Shown: piece after piece, positions 54,186-62,714 of the stretch
Numbering within the stretch: position 1 is the first letter of the stretch
How the letters are laid out: each line of letters starts with the position of its first letter
Position numbers and translations under genes: made by a program
NCBI RefSeq assembly: GCF_006715725.1
Contig: NZ_VFNU01000001.1
Location: forward strand, 248,001 to 312,000
Length of the DNA: 64,000 nt
Direction: 5' to 3'
Source of the DNA: Nocardioides sp. SLBN-35
GTDB lineage: Bacteria; Actinomycetota; Actinomycetes; Propionibacteriales; Nocardioidaceae
Notes under the pieces: model-generated
Database searches by the model: none
Told to the model about the DNA's origin: nothing
The model's input: the letters and a program-made list of their open reading frames with translations, nothing else

Positions 54186-54732
54186 GCCACTCCCTCTCGT
54201 TCGTCTGTCGTCCGTGGAGTCGGATCGTGTCCTGGTCGAGACTGGCTCCACAGGTTTGTCCACAGGTTGTGAACTCTTGCATCATCAGGCTGACAATGCC
54301 GAACCGAGGCCGGTCCGGATCGTCCCGAGCCGACTGTTTGCGCAGGTCAGCGGCACTTTCCCGAGAAGGACGGAGCTGCTGTGCGACGTACGTCGGCCGA
54401 GGCGGCCGGCACCGGCGGGGAATCCCGGATCCGTCGAACCTAACTGCCCGGTGCCTGTGGATCAACCCGCTATCCACAGGTTTTGATGTCGCTCTCATCC
54501 GACGCGCCCGGCGGCGGTCCGGGCGTCGCCGGTTTGACCCCCGATCCAGCGTCCGCGTACCGTTGATTGGTCAACCGGCGTCGACCGGTGCCGCATGTCC
54601 ACGAAGCCCCGGGATCCCCCGGTCATCGTGGCTGCGCGGTGCCGGCCGACATGCTGCGCGGCTCCCGATCGGAGCTCGCTCCTGGCTGCCGGAGACCCTT
54701 CCCGACATCTGCATCATCCTGAGAGGCCGATC
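54186..54732. promoter_or_regulatory. dnaA-rpmH intergenic region with DnaA boxes
   Basis: This 547-base gap holds the best DnaA boxes in the window: a perfect TTGTCCACA at 54256-54264, CTATCCACA at 54470-54478, and TGATCCACA on the minus strand at 54456-54464. The last two face each other inside a nine-base inverted repeat (54454-54462 and 54472-54480). The region must carry the divergent dnaA and rpmH promoters and may be part of a bipartite origin. I see no gene in it. Confidence 0.65.
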
Positions 54733-54870
54733 GTGAGCAAGCGGACGTACCAGCCCAACAACCGTCGTCGCCACAAGGTGCACGGTTTCCGACTGCGCAT
54801 GCGCACCCGCGCCGGTCGCGCCATCCTGGCGAACCGTCGCCGGAAGGGCCGCTCGAGCCTGTCCGTCTGA
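54733..54870 (+). CDS. rpmH: Large ribosomal subunit protein bL34
   Basis: A 45-residue, highly basic ribosomal protein with the invariant '[20 protein letters not shown]' opening and '[13 protein letters not shown]' end. It starts with GTG and heads the rpmH-rnpA-yidD-yidC-jag-rsmG-parAB run. Confidence 0.97.
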   Translation: MSKRTYQPNNRRRHKVHGFRLRMRTRAGRAILANRRRKGRSSLSV

Positions 54871-54913
54871 GGACGGACCAGCGTGTCCGCCCAGCGGTTC
54901 CCGTGGGGCTGAC

Positions 54914-55318
54914 GTGCTTGCCGCCGACCACCGGCTGACCGAACCGGACCTGTTCCGGACCGCCAGTCGCAAGGGTCGTCGTGCTGGCTCGCGCACCCTC
55001 GTCGCCCACCTGCTGCTCCCTGACGAGCTGCAGGTTGTCGGCATGTCCGGGGTCCGTGTGGAGCCGGCCGATCCCGCGCGAGCGGGCTTCGTGGTCAGCA
55101 AGGCCGTCGGCAACGCCGTCGTCCGCAACCGCGTGAAGCGGCGGCTGCGGCACGCCGTACGACCGGCGCTCGAGGGTCTGCCCGCGGGCTCCGTGCTCGT
55201 GGTGCGTGCGCAGGCAGCGGCCGCGGCGGCGTCGTACCCGGAACTGGTGGGCGACCTCGCACGTTGTCTGGACCGCGTGACCTCGCAGGGTCACCCGGCC
55301 GGTCAGGAGGCGCGATGA
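54914..55318 (+). CDS. rnpA: Ribonuclease P protein component
   Basis: A 134-residue basic protein that assists the RNase P RNA in tRNA 5' processing. The RNR motif '[19 protein letters not shown]' and 'GFVVSKAVG' are diagnostic. The GTG start is 44 bases after rpmH; the stop overlaps yidD by ATGA. Confidence 0.95.
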   Translation: MLAADHRLTEPDLFRTASRKGRRAGSRTLVAHLLLPDELQVVGMSGVRVEPADPARAGFVVSKAVGNAVVRNRVKRRLRHAVRPALEGLPAGSVLVVRAQAAAAAASYPELVGDLARCLDRVTSQGHPAGQEAR

Positions 55319-55638
55319 AGTGGTTGCTGATCGGCCTGGTGCGCGGCTACCAGCTCGTCGTCAGTCCGTTCCTGGGCCCGACCTGCCGCTACTACCCGTC
55401 GTGCTCGGCGTACGCCGTCCAGGCGCTCCAGGTGCACGGGGCGTTGCGTGGCACGTGGCTGGCGGTGCGGCGGCTGCTGCGCTGTCACCCCTGGTCCCCC
55501 GGCGGCGTCGACCACGTCCCGCCGCGACGCGGTCACGATCACGGGCCGGACGAGACCCTCTCCCCCACGCGCGCTGAGCGCGACTCCGAACTCCGCCCGG
55601 CGACCGCCGGGCGTCACCCCTTCCAGCAAGGAGCCTGA
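55315..55638 (+). CDS. yidD: Membrane protein insertion efficiency factor YidD
   Basis: A 107-residue protein with an N-terminal amphipathic helix and the family block '[18 protein letters not shown]' plus '[18 protein letters not shown]'. YidD assists YidC in membrane protein insertion. The C-terminal 35 residues are an actinobacterial extension. It lies three bases before yidC. Confidence 0.94.
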   Translation: MKWLLIGLVRGYQLVVSPFLGPTCRYYPSCSAYAVQALQVHGALRGTWLAVRRLLRCHPWSPGGVDHVPPRRGHDHGPDETLSPTRAERDSELRPATAGRHPFQQGA

Positions 55639-55641
55639 TTC

Positions 55642-56718
55642 GTGGGCATCATCGGCGACATCGGCCACTTCATCATGGTGCCGCTGTACTACATCATCTC
55701 GGCGGTGCTCCTCGGCTGGCACAAGCTGTTCGACATCCTCGGCCTGGACCCCAAGGGCGGTCTGTCCTGGGCGCTGTCGATCATCGGCCTGACCCTGGTG
55801 ATCCGTGCGGCGCTGATCCCGCTGTTCGTCAAGCAGATCAAGTCCAGCCGCAACATGCAGCTGCTGCAGCCCAAGGTGAAGGAGCTGCAGAAGAAGTACG
55901 GCCACGACCGGCAGAAGCTGGCCGAGGAGACGATGAAGCTCTACAAGGACGCCGGGACCAACCCGTTCGCGTCCTGCCTGCCGATCCTGCTCCAGATGCC
56001 GATCTTCTTCGCCCTGTTCCGGCTGCTCTCGCAGGCCGCGAAGGCGGACAAGCCACACGGCTTCCTCACCGCGGCGAAGGCCCACGAGTTCGGCCACGCG
56101 AAGATCTTCGGCGAGCTGCCGATCGACGGGAACTTCTGGGCCTCGCGCACGTGGGGCCCCACGCCGCACGCGGGCGTGATGATCGTGGCAGCGATCCTGG
56201 TGCTGGCGATGACGGCGACCACCTTCACCACCCAGCGTCAGCTGATGGCCAAGAATATGCCGGCCGAGGCGATGAGCGGTCCCTACGCGCAGCAGCAGAA
56301 GATGCTGCTCTACATCCTCCCGGTGGCCTTCGGCCTCGGTGGCATCGCGTTCCCGATCGGCGTGCTCCTCTACTGGACGACCTCGAACCTGTGGACCATG
56401 GGCCAGCAGTTCTACGTGATCCGGAACAACCCGGCGCCGGGCACGCCCGCGTTCCAGGCCAAGCTGGACCGCGACAAGGCCAAGGCGGCCCGCCACGGCC
56501 ACAGCGCGACCGAGACGATCACCGAAGCCGTGCCGGAGCCGGAGCAGCGGCCGAGCACGCGCCAGCAGCCCAAGCGGCAGACCCGGGCCCAGCGCAGGAC
56601 CACCACGCCGAAGCCGGGCGGCACTGCCGCCGGCGCCGGCGCCAAGAACCCATCGGCCGACGGGGACGGCAACGACCCCGAGGCCGGAACCGAGAAGAGC
56701 GAGGGAGACAGCAAGTGA
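55642..56718 (+). CDS. yidC: Membrane protein insertase YidC/Oxa1
   Basis: A 358-residue insertase. Five hydrophobic segments are visible: near the N-terminus, at 'SIIGLTLVIRAALIPLFVKQ' with the conserved Arg in the hydrophilic groove, at 'CLPILLQMPIFFALFRLLS', at 'HAGVMIVAAILVLAMTAT' and at 'LLYILPVAFGLGGIAFPIGVLLYW'. The cytoplasmic tail is long and basic, typical of Actinobacteria. It overlaps jag by GTGA. Confidence 0.95.
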   Translation: MGIIGDIGHFIMVPLYYIISAVLLGWHKLFDILGLDPKGGLSWALSIIGLTLVIRAALIPLFVKQIKSSRNMQLLQPKVKELQKKYGHDRQKLAEETMKLYKDAGTNPFASCLPILLQMPIFFALFRLLSQAAKADKPHGFLTAAKAHEFGHAKIFGELPIDGNFWASRTWGPTPHAGVMIVAAILVLAMTATTFTTQRQLMAKNMPAEAMSGPYAQQQKMLLYILPVAFGLGGIAFPIGVLLYWTTSNLWTMGQQFYVIRNNPAPGTPAFQAKLDRDKAKAARHGHSATETITEAVPEPEQRPSTRQQPKRQTRAQRRTTTPKPGGTAAGAGAKNPSADGDGNDPEAGTEKSEGDSK

Positions 56719-57281
56719 GCGCCGAGACCGAGACCGGTACCGAGGTCGTGACCGAGACCGAGGAGACCGAGGAGACGGTGGTCGAGACCGACCAGGCCGA
56801 CGCCCCCGCCGGCGAGGGCGACCGCATCTCCCGCCTCGAGCAGGAGGGCGACATCGCGGCCGACTACCTCGAGGAGCTCCTCGACATCGCCGACCTCGAT
56901 GGCGACCTGGACATCGACGTGGAGGCCGACCGGGCCGCCGTGTCGATCGTCGGTGGCGAGCTCTCCCAGCTCGTGGGCCGCGACGGCAAGGTCCTCGAGG
57001 CGCTTCAGGAGCTCACCCGTCTCGCGGTCTACCGGGAGACCGGCGAGCGCTCGCGCCTGATGCTCGACATCTCCGGCTACCGGGCCGACAAGCGGACCCG
57101 GCTGACCCAGCTCGGTGCCGAGACGGCCGCCGAGGTCGCGAAGTCGGGCGAGCCGGTCTCGCTGGAGCCGATGTCGCCGTTCGAGCGGAAGATCGTGCAC
57201 GACGCGGTCGCCGCCGCGGGCCTGCGTTCGGAGTCCGCCGGTGTCGAGCCGCGGCGCTACGTCGTGGTTCTGCCGGCGTGA
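56715..57281 (+). CDS. jag: Jag/KhpB RNA-binding protein
   Basis: A 188-residue protein with a very acidic N-terminus (repeated Thr/Glu), a KH-like domain ('AAVSIVGGELSQLVGRDGKVLEALQELTRLAV') and a C-terminal R3H domain ('MSPFERKIVHDAVAAAG'). KhpB proteins bind RNA and influence cell elongation; in this locus they follow yidC. The Jag-N domain of Firmicutes is missing. Confidence 0.92.
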   Translation: MSAETETGTEVVTETEETEETVVETDQADAPAGEGDRISRLEQEGDIAADYLEELLDIADLDGDLDIDVEADRAAVSIVGGELSQLVGRDGKVLEALQELTRLAVYRETGERSRLMLDISGYRADKRTRLTQLGAETAAEVAKSGEPVSLEPMSPFERKIVHDAVAAAGLRSESAGVEPRRYVVVLPA

Positions 57282-57295
57282 CCACCCCCTGTCGA

Positions 57296-57311
57296 CGTTT
57301 CACGTGAAACA
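57296..57311. other. parS site 1
   Basis: CGTTTCACGTGAAACA matches the parS consensus TGTTTCACGTGAAACA at 15 of 16 positions. It lies between jag and rsmG, and its core covers the proposed rsmG start codon. Confidence 0.9.
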
Positions 57312-58110
57312 CGACGACGGCACCACACCCCCGGTGTCCCCCGGCCCTGAGGGCCGGGCGGACCCGGGGGTGCTGCGTGCTGCCCTCCCTACTCCCCCGG
57401 CGGTCCTGGCGGAGGTCTTCTCCGCCGACCGCCTCGATCTCGTGCTGGCGTACGCCGACCTGCTGGCGACCGATGGTGTCGTCCGTGGCCTGATCGGCCC
57501 CCGCGAGACCCCCCGGCTCTGGGAGCGCCACCTGATCAACTGCGGCCTGCTGGCCGCCGCCCTGCCCGCCGACGCCAGCGTTGCCGACGTCGGGTCCGGA
57601 GCGGGCCTGCCCGGCCTGGTTCTCGCGATCGCCCGCCCCGACGTACAGGTGACGCTGATCGAGCCCCTGCTGCGGCGTACGACCTTCCTCGAGGAGGCCG
57701 TCGAGCGCCTCGGCCTCGACAACGTCACGGTGGTCCGTGGCCGAGCGGACGCGGTACACGGGGTGGCGACCTACGACGTCGTCACGGCACGCGCCGTCGC
57801 CGCCCTCGACAAGCTGGCGGCCTGGTGCATGCCGCTGGTCGCACCGGAGGGCGCCCTGCTGGCCATGAAGGGCAGCAGCGCGGCCGAGGAGGTCGCGGAG
57901 GCCGAGGAGATCACCCGCCGGCTGGGCTGTGCCCCAGCAGTCGTGGAGGAGCTGGGCGCGGAGCTCGCGGCCGACGGTGCCGTCGAGCCGATCCGCATCG
58001 TCCGTCTGTCGTGGGCCGATCCGGCCCGCGTATCGTTGCCGCTTCGTGGCCAGCGCGGTTCTCGGGGATCGCGTGGTGGCTCGTCGCGTAGGAAGAGGAG
58101 GAAGTCGTGA
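57304..58110 (+). CDS. rsmG: 16S rRNA (guanine(527)-N7)-methyltransferase RsmG
   Basis: A 268-residue methyltransferase with the SAM motif 'VADVGSGAGLPGLVLAIARP' and the family block 'ERHLINCGLLAAAL' upstream. It modifies G527 near the decoding site; loss gives low-level streptomycin resistance in other bacteria. The start is uncertain: GTG at 57304, inside parS, or GTG at 57334. The C-terminus ends in a basic Ser/Arg-rich tail and overlaps parA by GTGA. Confidence 0.92.
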   Translation: MKHDDGTTPPVSPGPEGRADPGVLRAALPTPPAVLAEVFSADRLDLVLAYADLLATDGVVRGLIGPRETPRLWERHLINCGLLAAALPADASVADVGSGAGLPGLVLAIARPDVQVTLIEPLLRRTTFLEEAVERLGLDNVTVVRGRADAVHGVATYDVVTARAVAALDKLAAWCMPLVAPEGALLAMKGSSAAEEVAEAEEITRRLGCAPAVVEELGAELAADGAVEPIRIVRLSWADPARVSLPLRGQRGSRGSRGGSSRRKRRKS

Positions 58111-59210
58111 GCGACTCGTTGGGTCCTGGTCCCGGGTTTTCCACCGGTCCGGAGGCGGGTGCTGAGCGTGAGTCTCCACAGAACGCCGGAAGTTATCCAC
58201 AGGCTGGGTCAGAGGGGGCTGGCATGACCAAGGACCACGTTTCACGTGAAACAGGCCCAGCTGTAGCCACCGGCCCGCTCACCGCGGCCCAGCTCGCCGA
58301 GCGCGCAGCCGGCTTCGAGGACGACCTCACTCCGCTGGCCCGGGCTGCGCAGGCGACGGTCATGGTCCGCGCCGGCATCCCGCAGGAGCAGCTGAGTCGC
58401 CCGTCGGAGACCCGGATCTTCGTGGTCGCCAACCAGAAGGGCGGCGTCGGCAAGACCACCTCCACGGTCAACCTGGCGGCCGCGCTGACCCAGCTCGGCC
58501 AGCGCGTCCTGGTCATCGACCTCGACCCGCAGGGCAATGCGTCGACGGCGCTCAACATCGAGCACCGGCAGGGCACGCCCTCGTCGTACGAACTGCTCGT
58601 CGACGGGGTCGCCATCTCCGACATCTCCCAGCCCTGCCCCGACGCGTCCGGCCTGTGGGTGGTCCCGGCGACCATCGACCTGGCCGGTGCCGAGATCGAG
58701 CTGGTCAGCGTCGTGGCTCGCGAGCAGCGCCTCAAGAAGGCGCTCGACGCCCACCCGCGTATCGGCACCGCCGAGTCCGTCGGCGAGGACCGGTTCGACT
58801 ACGTCTTCATCGACTGCCCGCCCTCGCTCGGCCTGCTCACCCTGAACGCGCTCGTCGCGGGAGCGGAGATGCTCATCCCGATCCAGGCGGAGTACTACGC
58901 GCTCGAGGGCCTCGGCCAGCTGCTCGCGACCGTCGACATGGTCCGCGCGCACCTCAACCCCGAGCTCGCCGTGTCGACCATCGTGCTCACGATGTACGAC
59001 GCCCGCACCCGGCTCGCCGCCGGCGTCGCCACCGAGGTGCGCGAGCACTTCGGCGACCAGGTGCTCAAGACCGCGATCCCGCGGTCGGTGCGGGTGTCCG
59101 AGGCGCCGTCGTACGGCCAGACCGTGATGACCTACGATCCGGGTTCGCCGGGCGCGCTCAGCTACCTCGAAGCGGCGCGCGAGATCGTCGTCCGAGGGAG
59201 TCTCTCGTGA
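58107..59210 (+). CDS. parA: Chromosome partitioning ATPase ParA
   Basis: A 367-residue Walker-type ATPase that positions origins. The deviant Walker A '[14 protein letters not shown]', the '[12 protein letters not shown]' switch and '[15 protein letters not shown]' are clear. The GTG at 58107 has an AGGAGG site at good spacing and overlaps the rsmG stop, so I prefer it to the ATG at 58224; this gives a longer disordered N-terminus. A parS site lies inside the coding sequence. It overlaps parB by GTGA. Confidence 0.95.
   Translation: MSDSLGPGPGFSTGPEAGAERESPQNAGSYPQAGSEGAGMTKDHVSRETGPAVATGPLTAAQLAERAAGFEDDLTPLARAAQATVMVRAGIPQEQLSRPSETRIFVVANQKGGVGKTTSTVNLAAALTQLGQRVLVIDLDPQGNASTALNIEHRQGTPSSYELLVDGVAISDISQPCPDASGLWVVPATIDLAGAEIELVSVVAREQRLKKALDAHPRIGTAESVGEDRFDYVFIDCPPSLGLLTLNALVAGAEMLIPIQAEYYALEGLGQLLATVDMVRAHLNPELAVSTIVLTMYDARTRLAAGVATEVREHFGDQVLKTAIPRSVRVSEAPSYGQTVMTYDPGSPGALSYLEAAREIVVRGSLS
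58238..58253. other. parS site 2
   Basis: CGTTTCACGTGAAACA, identical to site 1 and one base from the consensus, within the first codons of parA. Confidence 0.92.
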
Positions 59211-60247
59211 ACGCTCAAGCCCCCCGCCGCGGTCTCGGTCGCGGACTCGGCTCGCTCATCCCGACCGCCCCTCCGACGCCCGTACCTGCCCCGGTCGCGG
59301 ACGAGGATGTCAACCGGGATGCTCAGAATTCGGACTTTGCCGCTGGAGCGACTTCCAGCGCAACGGCGGACCCCAGGTCCACCGGGTCGGAGAACGGCGC
59401 TCAGATCGCGGATTCGGCTCTGGCGCCCGTCGACGGTGCCTACTTCGCCGAGCTGCCGGTCGAGCAGATCTCCCCCAACGCGGTCAACCCTCGCACCGTC
59501 TTCGACGAGGAGGCGATGGCCGAGCTGGTCCACTCCATCAAGGAGATCGGCCTGCTCCAGCCCGTCGTGGTCCGCAGGACGGCCGCTGACAGCTACGAGC
59601 TGGTCATGGGTGAGCGCCGCTGGCGTGCCACCCAGGCCGCCGGCCTCGCCACGATCCCCGCGATCGTGCGCGAGACCGACGACACCGACATGCTGCGCGA
59701 CGCGCTGCTTGAGAACCTGCACCGCAGCAACCTGAACCCGCTCGAGGAGGCTGCGGCCTACCAGCAGCTGCTCGAGGACTTCTCCTGCACGCACGACGAG
59801 CTGGCCCAGCGGATCGGTCGATCGCGCCCGCAGATCAGCAACACGCTGCGCCTGCTCAAGCTCTCCCCCGCCGTCCAGCGCCGGGTCGCGGCGGGCGTCC
59901 TGTCCGCCGGCCACGCCCGGGCGCTCCTCGGCGTCGGCGACGCCGACCAGCAGGACCGCCTTGCCCAGCGGGTCGTCGCCGAGGGCATCTCGGTGCGGGG
60001 TCTGGAGGAGATCGTCGCAGTCGGCGACGGCGCCGGCGGTACGACGCCCCGCCCGCGTCGCGCGAAGCCGCAGGCGCCCGGCCTGGGCGAGCTCTCCGAG
60101 CGGCTCGGCGACCGGCTGGAGACCCGGGTCAAGATCGACCTGGGCAAGGCCAAGGGCAAGATCTCGATCGAGTTCGCCAACACCGGCGACCTGCAGCGCA
60201 TCGTCGACCTGATCGACCCGCGCAACCGGAACGATCGCCCGATCTGA
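59207..60247 (+). CDS. parB: Chromosome partitioning protein ParB
   Basis: A 346-residue CTP-dependent DNA clamp. The N-terminal '[13 protein letters not shown]' contacts ParA, the CTPase motif 'GERRWRAT' lies in the ParB/Srx domain, and the HTH block '[23 protein letters not shown]' recognises parS. The C-terminal dimerisation domain ends '...[12 protein letters not shown]'. The GTG start overlaps the parA stop. Confidence 0.96.
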   Translation: MNAQAPRRGLGRGLGSLIPTAPPTPVPAPVADEDVNRDAQNSDFAAGATSSATADPRSTGSENGAQIADSALAPVDGAYFAELPVEQISPNAVNPRTVFDEEAMAELVHSIKEIGLLQPVVVRRTAADSYELVMGERRWRATQAAGLATIPAIVRETDDTDMLRDALLENLHRSNLNPLEEAAAYQQLLEDFSCTHDELAQRIGRSRPQISNTLRLLKLSPAVQRRVAAGVLSAGHARALLGVGDADQQDRLAQRVVAEGISVRGLEEIVAVGDGAGGTTPRPRRAKPQAPGLGELSERLGDRLETRVKIDLGKAKGKISIEFANTGDLQRIVDLIDPRNRNDRPI

Positions 60248-60276
60248 CCGATCATCCGGTCACCGGAACGCGCGAG

Positions 60277-60306
60277 AGGGCGCGACCGCTACGCCGGTCG
60301 CGCCCT
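60277..60306 (+). terminator. Terminator of the parAB operon
   Basis: Twelve-base perfect stem (AGGGCGCGACCG and complement) with a six-base loop, followed by GTTT, 29 bases after the parB stop. Confidence 0.85.
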
Positions 60307-60321
60307 GTTTCACGTGGAACG
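60306..60321. other. parS-like site 3
   Basis: TGTTTCACGTGGAACG differs from the consensus at two positions (12 and 16). It lies directly at the foot of the parB terminator. Confidence 0.65.
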
Positions 60322-60369
60322 GCACCAGGCCCCGGACAGGACGAACCGCGCACTGCGAGACTGCCGGCC

Positions 60370-60837
60370 ATGACCCGCCGCCCCCAGCCTGTGCTCCGCT
60401 CCGCCACACCGCAGGATGCGGAGCAGGTGCTGAGCCTGTGGGACCTGATCTCCGCCGGTGAGGCGTCCGGCATCGGCGGATGGCGCGACCACGCGGCAGC
60501 CTGGCTGCGGTCCGCCTCGAACGACCCGGCGCGTGCCCGGGTCGTGGTCGTCGATGCTGGTGGTGTCGTCGTGGCGACGGCGACCGGGAACCTGGAGGTC
60601 GGCGTTCCGGATCCGCACTGCCCGACCGGCCGCAGTGTCCGGCTCGTCAACGTCGTCACGCGGCCCGAGCACCGAGGCGAGGGACATGCGAGCCGGCTCG
60701 TCGACGACGTCGTCGCCTGGGCGCGCAGCGTGGGTGCGGACCGGGTCGACCTCAGCGCGACGGTCGCGGCGCTCGGCGTCTACCAGCGCGCAGGCTTCGT
60801 GCGCACCTCGGCTCCCCGCCTCAAGCTGGTGCTCTGA
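60370..60837 (+). CDS. GNAT-family N-acetyltransferase
   Basis: A 155-residue acetyltransferase-fold protein. Motif A for acetyl-CoA reads 'LVNVVTRPEHRGEGHASRLVDDVVAWA', with the expected R-x-x-G-x-G/A pattern, and 'VYQRAGFVRTS' forms motif B. The substrate is unknown. It stands alone behind the par terminator. Confidence 0.87.
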   Translation: MTRRPQPVLRSATPQDAEQVLSLWDLISAGEASGIGGWRDHAAAWLRSASNDPARARVVVVDAGGVVVATATGNLEVGVPDPHCPTGRSVRLVNVVTRPEHRGEGHASRLVDDVVAWARSVGADRVDLSATVAALGVYQRAGFVRTSAPRLKLVL

Positions 60838-60852
60838 CCTGCACGCACTCCT

Positions 60853-60909
60853 TTTGTCGACAAAGAGATAGATCGAGAAAGCGATATATCGCCAAAGTGA
60901 TACATGATC
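60853..60909. promoter_or_regulatory. AT-rich palindrome and three 16-bp iterons upstream of the lipoprotein gene
   Basis: TTTGTCGACAAA (60853-60864) is a perfect palindrome. From 60862 three tandem 16-base units follow, each with AAAG then GATA-N-AT: AAAGAGATAGATCGAG, AAAGCGATATATCGCC and AAAGTGATACATGATC. The GATATATC-type half-sites resemble operators of PadR-type regulators. The block is strikingly AT-rich for this genome and lies 101 bases above the lipoprotein start. Confidence 0.6.
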
Positions 60910-61009
60910 TGTGAGGCTGCTGTGACCTTCGTGCCGGGCTCGTGTGAGGCTGGGACGTGACGCTGCTCAGGCCGGTGAGATCCGCCGGTTCCCAGCAGAA
61001 CGGACGATC

Positions 61010-61546
61010 ATGAACCCCAGCCGTAACAGCCGTACCGCCGCCCTCGCCGGGGCACTGGTCCTCTCCCTCGGCGCGCTCGCTGCCTGTGGTGTCGAGGACG
61101 AAGCGCCGGTGAAGGCGACCCCCGGCGCCGGATCGGGTACGACGGGCACGGCCACCGACCCGGCGATCGCCGCCCGGGCCGCGGTGACCTACCTCCTCGA
61201 CTGTGTCGGCGAGCCGGTGGCGAGCCCGGCGTCGGTGACCGTGGCCTGCGCCGACGGGAACCAGAGCCTGACCGACCTCGCGTGGAGCGACTGGGGTGCC
61301 GACGAGGCCACAGCCATCGGGAAGCTGGTTGCCAACAACTGCGACCCGAGCTGCGCCGAGGGCACCGACGTGACTGTGCCGGCAAAGGTCGTGGTGTCCG
61401 ACATCGTGGAGGGTGAGGCATCGGCGACGTACGGGACGATCACCATCACGGTCGAGGGGAAGGTGCCGGAGGGGATGCTGGCGACGCAGACCTACCCGCT
61501 GCAGACGGTCGACCCGGTGGAACCGGAGCTGGGCCCCGGCTCCTGA
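61010..61546 (+). CDS. Putative lipoprotein
   Basis: A 178-residue protein with a signal peptide and lipobox 'LAACG' (Cys near residue 26). The mature part has four more cysteines ('LLDCVGEP', 'VACADG', 'NNCDPSC') that could form two disulfides. I do not recognise the family. Its 3' end overlaps the convergent histidine kinase gene by 55 bases. Confidence 0.75.
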   Translation: MNPSRNSRTAALAGALVLSLGALAACGVEDEAPVKATPGAGSGTTGTATDPAIAARAAVTYLLDCVGEPVASPASVTVACADGNQSLTDLAWSDWGADEATAIGKLVANNCDPSCAEGTDVTVPAKVVVSDIVEGEASATYGTITITVEGKVPEGMLATQTYPLQTVDPVEPELGPGS

Positions 61547-62712
61547 AAGCTCACCACGACCTCCGCGCCGCCGGCTGGCAGGTTCGCCATGGTGACCGTG
61601 GCGCCCAGAGTGCGGGCCTGGCCGTGCACGATGGTGAGCCCGAGGCCGGTGCCTTGCCCGGTGCTGCGGAACCTGATCGCGCCGGCGGTCAGGATGTCGG
61701 CCGGGAAGCCCGTTCCCCCGTCGCGTACGACGACCCGTGGCCCGTCCACGACCAGGCTCGTGACCCCGCCGCCGTGCCGCTCGGCGTTGGCCACCAGGTT
61801 GGTGACGATCCTCTCGACGCGGCGAGGGTCGACGAGGACCTTGGCGTCGCGCTCGACCGCCGCGCCTGGCACCAGGGCACCGAGGTGGTGCACGGACAGG
61901 GCGATCTCCTCCGTGCCGCTGTCCAGGCGGGCCACCTCGAGAAGGTCCTCCACCAGATGTCGCAGCCGGGCGACCAGGCCGCGGAGCAGGTCGGTGGGCT
62001 CGCCCGGCGGGAGCAGCTCACTGGCGCTCACCAGCCCGGCGACGGGGGTGCGTAGCTCGTGGGCGACGTCGGCGGAGAACGCTTGTTCCACGTGGAACCT
62101 TCGTTCGAGCGCGTCAGCCATGTCGTCGACCGCTCGCGAGAGCGCGGCCACCTCGTCGCGGCCGGTGACGGTGCAGCGCGCCGTGCCGCCGTGGCTGATC
62201 ACCTCGGCTGCAGCCGCGGCCCGGCGGAGTCTCCGGCTGAGTCCGGCACCCACCAGGAGGCCCAGTAGCGCGGTCAGCGGTAGCACGGCGCCCGCCGCGA
62301 GCAGCATGCGCCGACGCAGCGACGACCGCGCGGCTCGCACAGGCCCGTCGTCCAGTGCCACGCTCGCGACCCGGTCCGGTCCGAGGCGGCGGGCCGCCCA
62401 CATCCGACCGTCGGCGTAGTACGTCGCCGCGCGATCCTCCCCCGCCGCGGGCAGAGAGGTCCGGAGGGGGGCGGGCAGCCGGACGGGGTCGAGGGACAGG
62501 TCGTAGCGCAGCGTGGAGGTCACCTCGAGCACCGCGATCCCGGCGGAGAGCTCGGTCAGCGCCTGCGTGCGCAGCCGGTCGCGGGCGTCCACGGCCGACT
62601 GGTGGTCGACGACCACCCCGACGCCGAGCAGGGTCGCGAGGGCCGCGCCGAGGACGGCGAGGGTGATCCGGGTGCGCAGCGAGTGGCGCCAGCCCGACAG
62701 CGCGGACGGCAC
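61492..62712 (-). CDS. Sensor histidine kinase
   Basis: A 406-residue sensor kinase with two membrane helices (about 14-35 and 136-158) around a short extracytoplasmic sensor, a HAMP-like segment, the H-box 'FSADVAHELRTPVAGL' with His218 for phosphorylation, and HATPase motifs 'NLVANAERHG', 'VRDGGTGFP' and 'GTGLGLTIV'. The GTG at 62712 is two bases after the response regulator stop, so the two are an operon. The signal is unknown. A parS-like palindrome lies inside the coding sequence. Confidence 0.92.
   Translation of the reverse strand: MPSALSGWRHSLRTRITLAVLGAALATLLGVGVVVDHQSAVDARDRLRTQALTELSAGIAVLEVTSTLRYDLSLDPVRLPAPLRTSLPAAGEDRAATYYADGRMWAARRLGPDRVASVALDDGPVRAARSSLRRRMLLAAGAVLPLTALLGLLVGAGLSRRLRRAAAAAEVISHGGTARCTVTGRDEVAALSRAVDDMADALERRFHVEQAFSADVAHELRTPVAGLVSASELLPPGEPTDLLRGLVARLRHLVEDLLEVARLDSGTEEIALSVHHLGALVPGAAVERDAKVLVDPRRVERIVTNLVANAERHGGGVTSLVVDGPRVVVRDGGTGFPADILTAGAIRFRSTGQGTGLGLTIVHGQARTLGATVTMANLPAGGAEVVVSFQEPGPSSGSTGSTVCSG
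62084..62099. other. parS-like site 4 inside the histidine kinase gene
   Basis: TGTTCCACGTGGAACC has a perfectly palindromic 14-base core, GTTCCACGTGGAAC. It differs from the canonical parS by a symmetric T-to-C and A-to-G pair plus the last base. Confidence 0.5.
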
Positions 62713-62714
62713 CG

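Noticed and set aside
54104..54736. A 210-codon frame across the dnaA-rpmH gap
   Set aside because: It overlaps the dnaA start and covers DnaA boxes. It shows no family features and is unlikely to be coding.
60862..60909. Tandem repeats considered as a CRISPR array
   Set aside because: Units are 16 bases without spacers and differ from each other. They are operator-like iterons. No CRISPR array or cas gene is visible in the window.
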